64,000 nt of DNA from Sphingomonadaceae bacterium (GTDB taxonomy: Bacteria; Pseudomonadota; Alphaproteobacteria; Sphingomonadales; Sphingomonadaceae): positions 1 through 64,000 of the forward strand of contig JAFAZF010000065.1 in the NCBI GenBank assembly GCA_019239915.1, in the 5' to 3' direction. The stretch's first letter is position 1. Every line of letters starts with the position of its first letter. This document shows positions 51,712-60,705 of the stretch, in pieces. The notes beneath the pieces were generated by a model. The model worked only from the letters and a program-made list of their open reading frames with translations, did no database searches and was not told the origin of the DNA. The position numbers were made by a program, and so were the translations under genes.

Positions 51712-53187
51712 TCAACGCGCCGGCAGTTTCGCATCGTCCCAGCCACCGCCGAGCGCGCGATAGAGCGCGATCAGGTCGCGTCGGAGGTTGCCGTCGCTGG
51801 CCGCGAGCGAGTCGCGCAGCTGGAGCAGCTGCTGCTGCGCGTCGAGCACATCGGTATAGCCGGTGACGCCGGTGCGATAGCGCGCATCGACCGCTTGTAC
51901 GGCGCGCTCGGCATCGGCGACGCCCGAGCGCAGCGCGGCGTTGCGCGTCTGCTCGGTCGCGGCGCGTGCGAGCGCATCCTCGACGTCGCGGAGCGCGCCC
52001 AGCACCGCCTGCTGATAGGCGAGGTAGCTCTGCTGCGCTTCCTCCTTGCGCTGCCCGACCGTGGCGCGGCGGCGGCCCCAATCGAGGATCGGGAAGCTCA
52101 CCGCGCCCGCGGCCTGGCCGGTGCGACCGGTAATCGTCGCGATGTTGCCGAACGCCATCGACATCCAGTTGAGCGCGCCGGTGATGCTGAACTTAGGATA
52201 GAGATCGGCGACCGCGACGCCGATGTCGGCAGTGGCGGCGGCAAGATTGCGCTCGGCAGAGCGGATGTCGGGGCGGCGGCGCAGCAGCTCGGAAGGGAGG
52301 CCGGGCGGCACCGTCGGCGGCAGGGCCGGGGCCGGTCGTGCCGGCGTCAGCTCGGCGCTGAGACTCTCGGGCGTCTGCGCGACCAGCACGCCGAGCGCGT
52401 GGATCTGGATACGCTCGTTGGCGATCAGCGGTGGCAGCGAGGCCTGCGCGGTGGCGAGCTGCGCACGCTGGCGGGCGAAATCCCCCTGCGGTACGAGCCC
52501 GACCTTCGCGGTTTCGCCGAGGATCTGGAGCGAGCGCGTCTGGCGCTGGATCTCGGCGGCGGCGACCGCCTCCTGCGCCTGATACTGCCGCAGCTGCAGA
52601 TAGGCGTCGGCGACTTCGGAGACCACCGTCAGCTGCGCGTCGCGCGCGCTCCACTGCGCCGCCTCGGTCCGCGCGCGTGCGGCCTCGACCGAGCGGCGGA
52701 TGCCGCCGAACACGTCGATCTGCCAACTCGCGTCGAGCCCGGCGGTGTAGCTGTTCTCGCTGGCATCGGGCAGCTTGAGCGTGGATGGCAGGTTGAGCGG
52801 CCGGCCGAACGCCTGGCCGATCTCGTGGTCGATCGCGGCGGTGTTGAGATGCACGGTGTCCTTGACGTCGCTATGGGCAGCCTGGCCCTGCGCGGTGAGG
52901 CTGGGCAGCGCCTGCGATCGGGCGATGGTGACGCCGAGCCGCGCCTCCTTGACCCGCGAGACCGCGGTCTGGACGTCGAGATTCTGCCGGAGCGCGATCT
53001 CGACCAAGCGGTCGAGCTCGGGATCGCCGAACACGTGCCACCAGCTGGCGAGGTCGCCCGGATCGCCGGTCGGCGCGGTCTCGATGAAGGCAGGCGGCGG
53101 ATGATCGGCGGGGGCCACATAGTTCGGGCCGACCTCGCAGCCGGCGAGCGTCGCGGCGAACGCGAGCAGGGCGGCGGCGCGGCGCAT
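51712..53187 (-). CDS. NodT family RND/MFS efflux outer membrane lipoprotein
   Basis: A 491-residue TolC-like outer membrane factor. The lipobox LAGC gives a lipidated cysteine at about residue 19, and two OEP repeats follow (LVEIALRQNLDVQTAVSRVKEARL, then ERNLAAATADIGVAVADLYPKFSITG). It forms the exit duct of the emrAB-like pump encoded upstream. Its ATG shares one base with the emrB stop (TGATG), which implies coupled translation. It is the last gene of the efflux operon. Confidence 0.92.
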   Translation of the reverse strand: MRRAAALLAFAATLAGCEVGPNYVAPADHPPPAFIETAPTGDPGDLASWWHVFGDPELDRLVEIALRQNLDVQTAVSRVKEARLGVTIARSQALPSLTAQGQAAHSDVKDTVHLNTAAIDHEIGQAFGRPLNLPSTLKLPDASENSYTAGLDASWQIDVFGGIRRSVEAARARTEAAQWSARDAQLTVVSEVADAYLQLRQYQAQEAVAAAEIQRQTRSLQILGETAKVGLVPQGDFARQRAQLATAQASLPPLIANERIQIHALGVLVAQTPESLSAELTPARPAPALPPTVPPGLPSELLRRRPDIRSAERNLAAATADIGVAVADLYPKFSITGALNWMSMAFGNIATITGRTGQAAGAVSFPILDWGRRRATVGQRKEEAQQSYLAYQQAVLGALRDVEDALARAATEQTRNAALRSGVADAERAVQAVDARYRTGVTGYTDVLDAQQQLLQLRDSLAASDGNLRRDLIALYRALGGGWDDAKLPAR

Positions 53188-54791
53188 CAATGCCCTGGTC
53201 CCGGCGCGGCGCCCGGCTTGGGCGGCCGCAGCAGCAGCACCAGCGGCGTGACGACGAAGACGAAGATCATCAGGACGTGGAAGACGTCGACGAACGACAG
53301 CATCGTCGCCTGTTGCTGGACCTGCTGGTAGAGCGCGCCGAGCGGGCCTGCCATCGTATCGCTGGAGGCGCCGCCTGCCTGCGTCGCCCCGTTGATCGAG
53401 GCGCCGGCATTGTTGATCCATTCGTTGTAGTTGGGGTTGAGCCCGTTCAGCCCCTCGACCAGCCGCGTCTGGTGGAATTGCTGGCGCCGCTCGAGCATCG
53501 TCTGCGCGGTCGAGATGCCGAACGTGCCGCCGAGATTGCGGGCGACGTTGATCAGCGCGGACGCCTGGTTTGACTGCGATTGCGCGAGGCCGACATAGGC
53601 GGCCGCGCTCACCGGCACGAACAGGAAGGGTAGCGCGAACGCCTGGTAGAGGCGTGCGAGCGCGGCGTCGCTGAACGAGATCGTGCTGTCGAGGTGCGTC
53701 ATGTTCAGGAGCGCGAGCCCTTGGCTCAACAATGCGAAGCCGAGCAGCGCGCGGACGTCGACCTTGCCGGTCAGCATGCCGGCGAAGGGCATGACCAGAA
53801 CCGTCGCGACGCCACCCGCGGTCAGCGCCAGTCCGGCGTCGGTCGCGGTGTAGCCGAGCACCTCCTGCAGCATCTGCGGGATGAGCTGCGTCGAGCCGAA
53901 GATGATCAGGCCGCCAGTCATCATCACGAGGCAGCAGATCGCGAAGTTGCGATTGGCGAGCACGCGCAGGTCGACGATCGGATCGTCGATGCTGAGCTCG
54001 CGGATGATGAGGCCGATGAAGCCGAGCGCCGAGAAGATCGCGGTGGTGGTGATCAGCCCGCTCGAGAACCAATCCTCGCGCTGGCCGCGATCGAGCGTCA
54101 CCTCGAGGCAACCGAGCGCCAGCGCGACGAACAGGAAGCCGAGCAGATCGACGCGCAGGCCGCCCTTCAGCCGTTTTGCGCGCTCCTTCGCCATGATCTT
54201 GGGTTCGCAGACGAAAAGCTGGGCGAGGATGAAGGAGATGGCGCCGATCGGCACGTTGATCAGGAAGATCCAGTGCCAGTTGATGTTGTCGGTGATGACG
54301 CCGCCGAGCGTCGGCCCGAACACCGGCCCGCAGACGACGACGAAGGCGAAGGCGGCGAACGCCATGCCGCGTTGCTGCGGTGGGAAGGTATCGGCGATCA
54401 TCGACTGTTCGACCGGCGCGAGACCGCCGCCGCCGACGCCCTGAAAGACCCGCGCGAGGATCAGGAAGGTGAGGTTGGGCGCCATGCCGCACAGCAGCGA
54501 CGAAATCGCGAACAGCGCGATCGAGATCAGGAAGTAGCGCTTTCGGCCGATCGTGTCCGACAGCCAGCCCGAGATCGGGATGATCGCGGCGTTGGCGACG
54601 AGGTAGGAGGTGACCACCCAGGTCGCTTCGTCGTTCGAGATCGAGAGGCCGCCGGCGATATGGCTGAGCGCGACGTTGGCGATCGCGGCATCGAGCACCT
54701 CCATGAAGGTGGGGATGCTGATGATCGCGACGATCACCCATTTGTTGACCTTGCCCGCCGCCGAACGCGCGTCGCTCCACTGCTCAGCCAT
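53187..54791 (-). CDS. emrB: DHA2 family MFS efflux transporter (EmrB-like)
   Basis: A 534-residue 14-segment inner membrane drug:proton antiporter. The DHA2 pattern is clear: VLDAAIANVALSHIAGGLSIS, WVVTSYLVANAAIIPISGWLSDTIGRKRY and GVGGGGLAPVEQSMIAD. It works with the HlyD-type EmrA upstream and the NodT factor downstream as a tripartite pump. The ribosome binding site GGGGAGGATC before the ATG is supplied by one arm of a palindromic element. Confidence 0.93.
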   Translation of the reverse strand: MAEQWSDARSAAGKVNKWVIVAIISIPTFMEVLDAAIANVALSHIAGGLSISNDEATWVVTSYLVANAAIIPISGWLSDTIGRKRYFLISIALFAISSLLCGMAPNLTFLILARVFQGVGGGGLAPVEQSMIADTFPPQQRGMAFAAFAFVVVCGPVFGPTLGGVITDNINWHWIFLINVPIGAISFILAQLFVCEPKIMAKERAKRLKGGLRVDLLGFLFVALALGCLEVTLDRGQREDWFSSGLITTTAIFSALGFIGLIIRELSIDDPIVDLRVLANRNFAICCLVMMTGGLIIFGSTQLIPQMLQEVLGYTATDAGLALTAGGVATVLVMPFAGMLTGKVDVRALLGFALLSQGLALLNMTHLDSTISFSDAALARLYQAFALPFLFVPVSAAAYVGLAQSQSNQASALINVARNLGGTFGISTAQTMLERRQQFHQTRLVEGLNGLNPNYNEWINNAGASINGATQAGGASSDTMAGPLGALYQQVQQQATMLSFVDVFHVLMIFVFVVTPLVLLLRPPKPGAAPGPGH

Positions 54792-54793
54792 GC

Positions 54794-54925
54794 GATCCTC
54801 CCCGGAACGGGGAGGGGGACCATTGCGCAGCAATGGTGGAGGGGAGACAAGGCGGGGCAGAGCGCTCGCGAAAAGCCCCCTCCACCGCACTGCGTGCGGT
54901 CCCCCTCCCCGTGCCGGGGAGGATC
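54794..54925. repeat. Paired palindromes GATCCTCCCCGG...CCGGGGAGGATC between emrA and emrB
   Basis: Outer arms are perfectly inverted. Inside lie CCATTGCGCAGCAATGG and CCGCACTGCGTGCGG hairpins. It fills the 147-base gap in the efflux operon and places GGGGAGGATC where emrB needs its ribosome binding site. Confidence 0.88.
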
Positions 54926-54938
54926 GTCACCGGTGAAG

Positions 54939-56213
54939 TCACCGCACCGTCACCGTCGGCACCGCCGACATGCCCGGGCCGATCGGATAGTTGCGCGGAT
55001 CGGGGCGGCCGCCGCCGATGTCGAACAGGATACGCACCGGCACGCGCTGCACGACCTTGACGTAATTGCCCGTCGCGTTCTGCGGCGGCAGCACCGCGAA
55101 CGCCTGGCCGGCGCCGCGCTGGATCGAATCGACGTGGCCGACGAACTTCACGCCCGGAAAGGCATCGACCTTGATGGCGACATGCTGGCCGAGCCGCATC
55201 AGGGTGAGCTGCGTCTCCTTGAAGTTGGCGGTGATCCACATCTGGTCGGGCACCAGCGCCATCAGCTGCGTGCCGGGTCCGACATAGGAGCCGAGATTGA
55301 CCTGCCGGTTGACGACCTGGCCCGAGACCGGCGCCTTCAGCACGAGATCGTTGATCGTGACGTTGGCCTGCTGGACGCGCGCCTGCGCCGCCTTCACCTG
55401 TGCGCGCGCGGCGGTGACGTTCTTCTCCGCGGCCTTGACCTGCGCCTCCGCGCTGGTGACCTGCCGGCGCGCGGCGAGCGCCTGGGCGGCCGTGCTCTCG
55501 GCGGTCGCGCGCGCCTGATCGACCTGCGATTGCGCGGCGGCCTGCGCGTCGATCCGCTGGAGCGTCTGGTAACGCGCATAGTCGCGCGCGGCCTTGGCGG
55601 CGTCGGCGGCGGGAGCGGCGGCATTGGCTTCCGCTTGGCGACGCTGCGCGACGGCGGTATCGACCTGCGCCTGTGCCTGCAGCACCTGCGCACCCGCCTG
55701 GATGACGCCGGCGCGCGCCTCGGCGAGCTGTGCCTCGGGCGTATAGGGTTCGACCACCGCGAGGATCTGGCCGGCAGCGACATGGCGGTTGTCGGCATCG
55801 ACGACGCGGATGAGTTTGCCCGAGCTCTGCGCGGCGATGCGGACGATGTGCGCATCGACAAAAGCATCGTCGCTGGATTCGAAGCGGCGGGCGTGCAGCC
55901 ACCACAGGATGCCGCCGATGATCAGGACCGCCGCGACGACCGCGAAGATGATCCAGAACAGCGGCCGCTTGTAGATCGGCGGGCCGTCGTCCTCCTGATC
56001 CTGTTTGTCGTCGTCGCGAGCTTCGTCGTCGTCGTTGCCGCCGCGCTTGTCGCCGTCGTCCTTCTTGCCGCCATCCTTCCCGCCGGAGCGATCACGGCCC
56101 TCGCCGTCATCGCGGGTGCGTTCACGATCCCTGTCATCGTGGCGATCGCGGTTTTGCTGGTCGTCCGAAGGCTGGGATGCAGGGCGCTGCCGATCGTCGT
56201 CGTCTTCCGCCAT
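54939..56213 (-). CDS. emrA: HlyD family membrane fusion protein (EmrA-like)
   Basis: A 424-residue periplasmic adaptor. Residues 1-78 form a very charged, Asp/Arg/Lys-rich cytoplasmic tail. A single membrane segment (WIIFAVVAAVLIIGGILWW) follows at about residues 87-105. Then come a lipoyl half-motif, a long Ala/Gln-rich coiled-coil hairpin (about residues 165-285) and the beta-barrel with FKETQLTLMRLGQHVAIKVDAFPG. It links EmrB to the NodT channel. The acidic tail is longer than usual in EmrA. It is the first gene of the operon. Confidence 0.92.
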   Translation of the reverse strand: MAEDDDDRQRPASQPSDDQQNRDRHDDRDRERTRDDGEGRDRSGGKDGGKKDDGDKRGGNDDDEARDDDKQDQEDDGPPIYKRPLFWIIFAVVAAVLIIGGILWWLHARRFESSDDAFVDAHIVRIAAQSSGKLIRVVDADNRHVAAGQILAVVEPYTPEAQLAEARAGVIQAGAQVLQAQAQVDTAVAQRRQAEANAAAPAADAAKAARDYARYQTLQRIDAQAAAQSQVDQARATAESTAAQALAARRQVTSAEAQVKAAEKNVTAARAQVKAAQARVQQANVTINDLVLKAPVSGQVVNRQVNLGSYVGPGTQLMALVPDQMWITANFKETQLTLMRLGQHVAIKVDAFPGVKFVGHVDSIQRGAGQAFAVLPPQNATGNYVKVVQRVPVRILFDIGGGRPDPRNYPIGPGMSAVPTVTVR

Positions 56214-56306
56214 GCACGTCCCCGCAGCCCTGCCCGGCCGTCACAACGCGCCTGCAACGTCCCGGGTCCACTGGCAAGCACAAGGGTGGCGCTTAGGAAC
56301 CTTCCA

Positions 56307-56390
56307 CCGTTCGGGCTGAGCTTGTCGAGGCCCCGTTCTTCTTCTTGGCGAAGAAAAAGGACAGCCCTTCAAGAAGCTCAGGGCGAACGG
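56307..56390. repeat. REP-like paired palindrome (family 1), CTGAGCTTGTCGAGG variant
   Basis: CCGTTCGGGCTGAGCTTG and CTCAGGGCGAACGG are inverted around a TTCTTCTTGG/AAGAAAAAGG core. It lies between emrA and pstB; a second small hairpin ATGCCAGCG/CGCTGGCAT at 56411-56430 lies just after the pstB stop. Confidence 0.78.
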
Positions 56391-56443
56391 GTTCTACCTG
56401 ACCGCGCGAGATGCCAGCGTTCGCTGGCATGACGGCGAGTGGA

Positions 56444-57325
56444 TTAGCCGAAGCGGCCGGTGACGTAGTCGCGGGTCTGCTGGAGGCGCGGATTGGAGAA
56501 GAGGTCCGGCGTCGGCGAGAATTCGATCATCTTACCGAGGAACATGAAGCCGGTATAATCGGAGATGCGCGCCGCCTGCTGGAGGTTGTGCGTCACGATC
56601 ACGATCGAGATGTCGCTCTTGAGCTCCATCAGTGTCTCTTCCAGCTTCGCGGTCGAGATCGGGTCGAGCGCCGAGGCCGGCTCGTCGAGCAGCAGCACTT
56701 CGGGTTCCACCGCGATGCCGCGCGCGACGCAGAGCCGCTGCTGCTGACCGCCGGAGAGGCCGAGGCCCGAGGAATGGAGCTTGTTCTTGACCTCGTCCCA
56801 CAAGGCGGCACGGCGCAGCGCCTGCTCGACGATGCCGTCCATCTCGGAGCGGCTCTTCTTGTGGTAGAGGCGGACGCCGAACGCGACATTGTCGTAGATC
56901 GACATCGGGAACGGCGTCGGCTTCTGGAACACCATGCCGATGCGCGCGCGCACCAGGCTGATGTCCATGTTCGTCGCTTGCATCTCGGCGGTTGCGTCGG
57001 TGGTGCCGCGCGCGCGCAGGCGGGCGACGGTCTTGCGGTCGTGGAGGATGTCGTCGCCGTTGAACAGGATGCGGCCCGTCGCCGACTGGTCGGGGTAGAG
57101 TTCGTAGATGCGGTTGAGCGTGCGCAGCAGCGTCGACTTGCCGCAGCCGGACGGGCCGATCAGCGCGGTGATCTTCTTGCGCTCGACCGGCAGGTCGACC
57201 GCGTGGAGCGACTGCGATTTTCCATAGAAGAAATCGAGCGCGCGCGCCTCGAGGATGAGATTGTCGCTCGGCGGGCGGATCATGATCTGATCCGAGATGG
57301 CGGGAGCGGTGGCGACGTCGTTCAT
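56444..57325 (-). CDS. pstB: Phosphate ABC transporter ATP-binding protein
   Basis: A 293-residue ATPase that powers phosphate import with PstCA. Walker A is GPSGCGKST, the signature is [14 protein letters not shown] and Walker B is [13 protein letters not shown]. The start MNDVATAP is used; a GTG 27 bases upstream is a possible alternative. It is the last gene of pstSCAB here. phoU, which often follows, is missing from the downstream region. Confidence 0.95.
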   Translation of the reverse strand: MNDVATAPAISDQIMIRPPSDNLILEARALDFFYGKSQSLHAVDLPVERKKITALIGPSGCGKSTLLRTLNRIYELYPDQSATGRILFNGDDILHDRKTVARLRARGTTDATAEMQATNMDISLVRARIGMVFQKPTPFPMSIYDNVAFGVRLYHKKSRSEMDGIVEQALRRAALWDEVKNKLHSSGLGLSGGQQQRLCVARGIAVEPEVLLLDEPASALDPISTAKLEETLMELKSDISIVIVTHNLQQAARISDYTGFMFLGKMIEFSPTPDLFSNPRLQQTRDYVTGRFG

Positions 57326-57365
57326 CGGAGGTCTCTCTTCTCGGTCGGTCACGCTGGTTGGACGT

Positions 57366-58220
57366 TCAGGGGCGGGCCTGCGGACGCGCGAGCATCCGGC
57401 CGACGATGTTGATGCTGAGCACCGCCACCGCGATCAGCAGCGCGCCCACCCAGGCGAGCCGGCGCCAATCGTCATAGGCGGAAAGCGCGAACTGGAAGAT
57501 CGTGGTCGGCAGGCTCGCCATCGGGTGGAAGAGGTCGAGACTGAAGAATTGATTCCCCAGCGCCGTGAACAGCAGCGGCGCGGTTTCGCCCGAGATGCGC
57601 GCGAAGCCGAGCAGGCCGGCGGTGACGAGGCCGGCGGCGCCGGCGCGCCAGATCACCTTGCGGACGACGAAGGCGCGCGTCGCGCCGAGCGCCATGCCCG
57701 CCTCGCGCAGCTGCGCGGGCTGGAGATTGAGGATGTCCTCGGTCGTCCGCGTCACGATCGGCGCGGCGAGCAGCGCGAGCGCGACCGCGCCGGCCAGGCC
57801 CGAGAAGCCGTGGAAGGGCTTCACCATGAGCTGGTAGACGAACAGGCCGATCAGGATCGACGGCGCCGAGAGCAGCACGTCGTTGAGGAAGCGCACCGCG
57901 TGGCCGTAGGGCGTGCGGCCGCCATATTCGGCGAGATAGGTTCCGGCGAGCACGCCGACGATCACCGCGAACACCATTGCGGCGGCGCACATCATGATCG
58001 AGCCGACGATGGCGTTGGCGAGGCCGCCGGGGGATCCGGGGGCGGGCTGCGTCATCGTGAAGATCTTGAGATCGATGCCGCCGAGGCCCTGGTAGAGCAG
58101 TGATCCGAGGATCAGCGCGAGCGCGCCGAGCGCGATCACGGTCGCGGCGCCGCAGAGCGCGACGAAGACGAAGTTGGTGCCGCGGCGGCGCGCGACGCGC
58201 CCCATGTCGAACGCGCTCAC
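57366..58220 (-). CDS. pstA: Phosphate ABC transporter permease PstA
   Basis: A 284-residue inner membrane permease with six hydrophobic segments. The EAA loop is [45 protein letters not shown], which is characteristic of PstA. It starts at a GTG that overlaps the pstC stop by four bases. It pairs with PstC to form the phosphate channel. Confidence 0.94.
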   Translation of the reverse strand: MSAFDMGRVARRRGTNFVFVALCGAATVIALGALALILGSLLYQGLGGIDLKIFTMTQPAPGSPGGLANAIVGSIMMCAAAMVFAVIVGVLAGTYLAEYGGRTPYGHAVRFLNDVLLSAPSILIGLFVYQLMVKPFHGFSGLAGAVALALLAAPIVTRTTEDILNLQPAQLREAGMALGATRAFVVRKVIWRAGAAGLVTAGLLGFARISGETAPLLFTALGNQFFSLDLFHPMASLPTTIFQFALSAYDDWRRLAWVGALLIAVAVLSINIVGRMLARPQARP

Positions 58221-59173
58221 GAGCGGGCCTCCCGAAGCAGCGCGCGCGCGGTGGCGAGCACGGCGAAGGTGATGAAGAAGAGCACGAGGCCGAGCGCGAT
58301 CAGCGCCGAGGTGTGCATGTCGCTGGTCGCCTCCGCGAACTCGTTGGCGATCGTCGAGGCGATCGTCGAGCCGCTATCGAACAGCGAATGCGGGAAGCCG
58401 TGCGAATTGCCGATGATGAAGGTCACCGCCATCGTCTCGCCGAGCGCGCGGCCGAGGCCGAGCATGACCACGCCGATCGCGCCCTTGCGGACATAGGGGA
58501 TGAGTACCGACTTCGTCACCTCGAACGGCGTGCAGCCGAGCCCGTAGGCGGCCTCGCGGACCTGCGAGGGCACGGTGAGGAAGAGCTCGCGGAACACCGC
58601 CGACATATAGGGCAGGATCATGATCGCGAGGATCAGCGAGGCTGTGAAGATATTGGCGCCGTTCGGGATGCCGTAGAACAGCTTGGCGAGGAAGCCGTCG
58701 GACGGAAGATCCATCATCAGCGGCATCTGGATGTGCGTCGCGAACCACGGCGCGAGCACGAACAGGCCCCACATGCCGTAGACGATCGAGGGAATGCCGG
58801 CGAGCAGCTCGACCGCGATCGCGATCGGTCGCGAGAGCCGCACCGGACAGAATTCGACGAGAAACACCGAGACGCCCACCGCGAGCGGCAGCGCGATGAT
58901 GAGCGACAGGAAGGCGGTGACCAGCGTGCCGACGATCGGCCCGGCGGCGCCATAGATCTCGTTGACCGGATCCCATTCCGAGGAGGTGAGGAAATGCAGG
59001 CCGAACTGGTGGAAGGCCGGCCAGCCGCCGATGGCGAGGCTGACGACGACGCCGCCCAGCGCGGCAAGGAGGAGCGTGGCGGCGCCGAAGCAGGCGGCGC
59101 GGAAGATCGTGTCGGCTGTCGCGCCCGGGGCGCGGAGCCGTTCGCCGGCCACTATGGTCGCTTCAGCGTTCAT
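58217..59173 (-). CDS. pstC: Phosphate ABC transporter permease PstC
   Basis: A 318-residue permease with about six hydrophobic segments. Family signatures are IPSIVYGMWGLFVLAPW, VFRELFLTVPSQVREAAYGLGCTPFEVTKSVLIPYVRKG and LGRALGETMAVTFIIGN. It forms the membrane channel with PstA. It follows pstS after a 126-base gap that contains a strong stem-loop. Confidence 0.95.
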   Translation of the reverse strand: MNAEATIVAGERLRAPGATADTIFRAACFGAATLLLAALGGVVVSLAIGGWPAFHQFGLHFLTSSEWDPVNEIYGAAGPIVGTLVTAFLSLIIALPLAVGVSVFLVEFCPVRLSRPIAIAVELLAGIPSIVYGMWGLFVLAPWFATHIQMPLMMDLPSDGFLAKLFYGIPNGANIFTASLILAIMILPYMSAVFRELFLTVPSQVREAAYGLGCTPFEVTKSVLIPYVRKGAIGVVMLGLGRALGETMAVTFIIGNSHGFPHSLFDSGSTIASTIANEFAEATSDMHTSALIALGLVLFFITFAVLATARALLREARS

Positions 59174-59187
59174 CTCTATTCACCACC

Positions 59188-59244
59188 GCCCGTGCGCCCT
59201 GCGCGCAGTCGAAGGGCGTGCACGCAGGCAGCCCTTCGACCACG
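59188..59244. repeat. Degenerate REP-like palindrome between pstS and pstC
   Basis: CAGTCGAAGGGC and GCCCTTCG with CCGTG/CACGG flanks form an inverted repeat around GTGCACGCAGGCA. It is a decayed family-1 element next to the pstS stem-loop. Confidence 0.6.
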
Positions 59245-59259
59245 GTTTCGACTTCGATC

Positions 59260-59286
59260 GGCCTCCGTCCAGCAGGGACGGAGGCC
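59260..59286 (-). promoter_or_regulatory. Stem-loop after pstS
   Basis: An 11-base-pair perfect stem (GGCCTCCGTCC / GGACGGAGGCC) with a five-base loop lies 14 bases after the pstS stop. No T-run follows, so it is more likely an mRNA 3' stabiliser or partial terminator. Confidence 0.7.
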
Positions 59287-59299
59287 GAGTTCGCGAGTC

Positions 59300-60349
59300 T
59301 TACTTCGAGACGTATACCGGCTTGCCGGCCGACATCACATTGGCCGCCCACTGCTTGCGGATCAGGTTCTTCACCGTCAGCGGCAGCGGGACGTAGGCGA
59401 GCGACGACGCCGCGGCGTCGCCGTTCTTGTACGCCCAATCGAAGAACTTCAGCACGCCCTGGCCCTGCGCCGCGTTCTCCTGGTTCTTGTAGACCAGGAT
59501 GAAGGTGGCGCCGGTGATCGGCCAAGCGTTCGCGCCGGGCTGATCGAGCAGCAACAGGTAGTTGCCCGGGGCGGCGCCCCAGTTCGCACCGGCGGCGGCG
59601 GCGGCGAACGCCGGCTCCTGCGGCTGCGGGAACTTGCCGGCCTTGTTGCTGACCAGCGCGTAGGTGGCGTTGTTCTCCTTGGCGTAGGCATATTCGACGT
59701 AGCCGATCGAGCCGACCGTCTGCTTGACGAACGCCGAGACGCCGTCATTGCCCTTGCCGCCGATGCCCACCGGCCAGTTGATCGAGTCGGACGCGCCGAC
59801 CTTCGAGGCCCAGGCCGGGCTGCGCAGCGAAAGATAGGACGTGAACAGGAAGGTCGTGCCCGAGCCGTCCGAACGATGGACGACGGTGATCGGCATCGAC
59901 GGCAGGTTCACACCCGGGTTGATCTTCACGATGTTGGGATCGTTCCAGGTCTTGATCTGGCCGTAGAAGATCGCGGCGAGGACGTTGCCGGTCAGCTTGA
60001 GCTGGCCCGGGGCAATCCCCGGCAGGTTCACGACGGGAACGATGCCGCCGATCACGGTCGGAAACTGGTAGAGGCCCGAGCTGTTGAGATCGTCCGGCTT
60101 CAGCGGCTTGTCGGACGCGCCGAAATCGACCGTCTTCGCCTTGATCTGCTTGATGCCGCCGCCCGAGCCGATCGCCTGATAGTTGAGGCCGACGCCCGAC
60201 TGCGCCTTATAGGCTTCCGCCCACTTGGCGTAGATCGGCGCCGGGAAGGTGGCGCCCGCGCCGGAAAGGTCGGCGGCGACGGCGCCGCTGGTTGCACCCG
60301 TGGCGACAATGAGGGCCGCGCCGAGCGCGCCCGCGAAGGTCTTTAACAT
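59300..60349 (-). CDS. pstS: Periplasmic phosphate-binding protein PstS
   Basis: A 349-residue binding protein. The signal peptide is MLKTFAGALGAALIVATGATSGAVAA. The phosphate loops are present: SGAGATFPAPIYAKW, GSGGGIKQI and HRSDGSGTTFLFTSYL. It delivers phosphate to PstCA. The start is ambiguous between this ATG and one six bases upstream; GGAG has better spacing to this one. It is the first gene of the operon and has a Pho-box-like element upstream. Confidence 0.94.
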   Translation of the reverse strand: MLKTFAGALGAALIVATGATSGAVAADLSGAGATFPAPIYAKWAEAYKAQSGVGLNYQAIGSGGGIKQIKAKTVDFGASDKPLKPDDLNSSGLYQFPTVIGGIVPVVNLPGIAPGQLKLTGNVLAAIFYGQIKTWNDPNIVKINPGVNLPSMPITVVHRSDGSGTTFLFTSYLSLRSPAWASKVGASDSINWPVGIGGKGNDGVSAFVKQTVGSIGYVEYAYAKENNATYALVSNKAGKFPQPQEPAFAAAAAGANWGAAPGNYLLLLDQPGANAWPITGATFILVYKNQENAAQGQGVLKFFDWAYKNGDAAASSLAYVPLPLTVKNLIRKQWAANVMSAGKPVYVSK

Positions 60350-60421
60350 GCGCATTATCTCCGATCTGCCGGGAATCATGGTACCCCCGCCCGGCAACAT
60401 CTGCGGCCCTATGGAGGGCAT

Positions 60422-60439
60422 GTTACAGGAATGTGACGT
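60422..60439 (-). promoter_or_regulatory. Putative Pho box (PhoB site) of the pst operon
   Basis: On the minus strand ACGTCAC-N4-CTGTAAC matches the direct-repeat Pho-box form CTGTCAC-N4-CTGTCAC at 11 of 14 positions, with exact four-base spacing. It lies 73 bases upstream of the pstS start. Confidence 0.6.
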
Positions 60440-60527
60440 GGCGCGGGCGGCGCGAAGACGGTGGGTGGTGCTTGCTCGGAGGCGAGCCGATCTGTCACAT
60501 CCATTCAGTTGGTAGCGGAGCGCGTCC

Positions 60528-60683
60528 TTGGTCCACATCACCGTCGCGATCGCGCGCTTCGTCGAGATCCTGTTGTTCGACATCGCGCGCGCCGCCGCCG
60601 GGCTGCTGGCGCTGGGGCTGCTCGCGCTGGGCGGCGTCGTGCTGGGTTTGGTCTGGCTGCGGCGGATGATGCGGCGGCGCTGA
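60528..60683 (+). CDS. Possible small membrane protein (51 aa)
   Basis: A 51-codon frame starting at TTG: VHITVAIARFVEILLFDIA, then AAAGLLALGLLALGGVVLGLVWL and a basic end RRMMRRR. This is a plausible single or hairpin membrane segment with a positive cytoplasmic end. CGGAG lies about eight bases upstream. It is divergent from pstS. No family is recognised and the start codon is weak, so it is only a candidate. A family-1 repeat follows it. Confidence 0.4.
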   Translation: MVHITVAIARFVEILLFDIARAAAGLLALGLLALGGVVLGLVWLRRMMRRR

Positions 60684-60705
60684 GGGGCTGATTCCAAACT
60701 TGCCT

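Noticed and set aside
53694-56432. A 912-codon plus-strand frame opposite emrB and emrA
   Set aside because: It crosses two real genes and an intergenic palindrome; the composition is typical of antisense GC-rich frames.
58100-60346. A 748-codon plus-strand frame opposite pstA, pstC and pstS
   Set aside because: It spans gene borders and lacks any recognisable domain; the minus-strand genes are certain.
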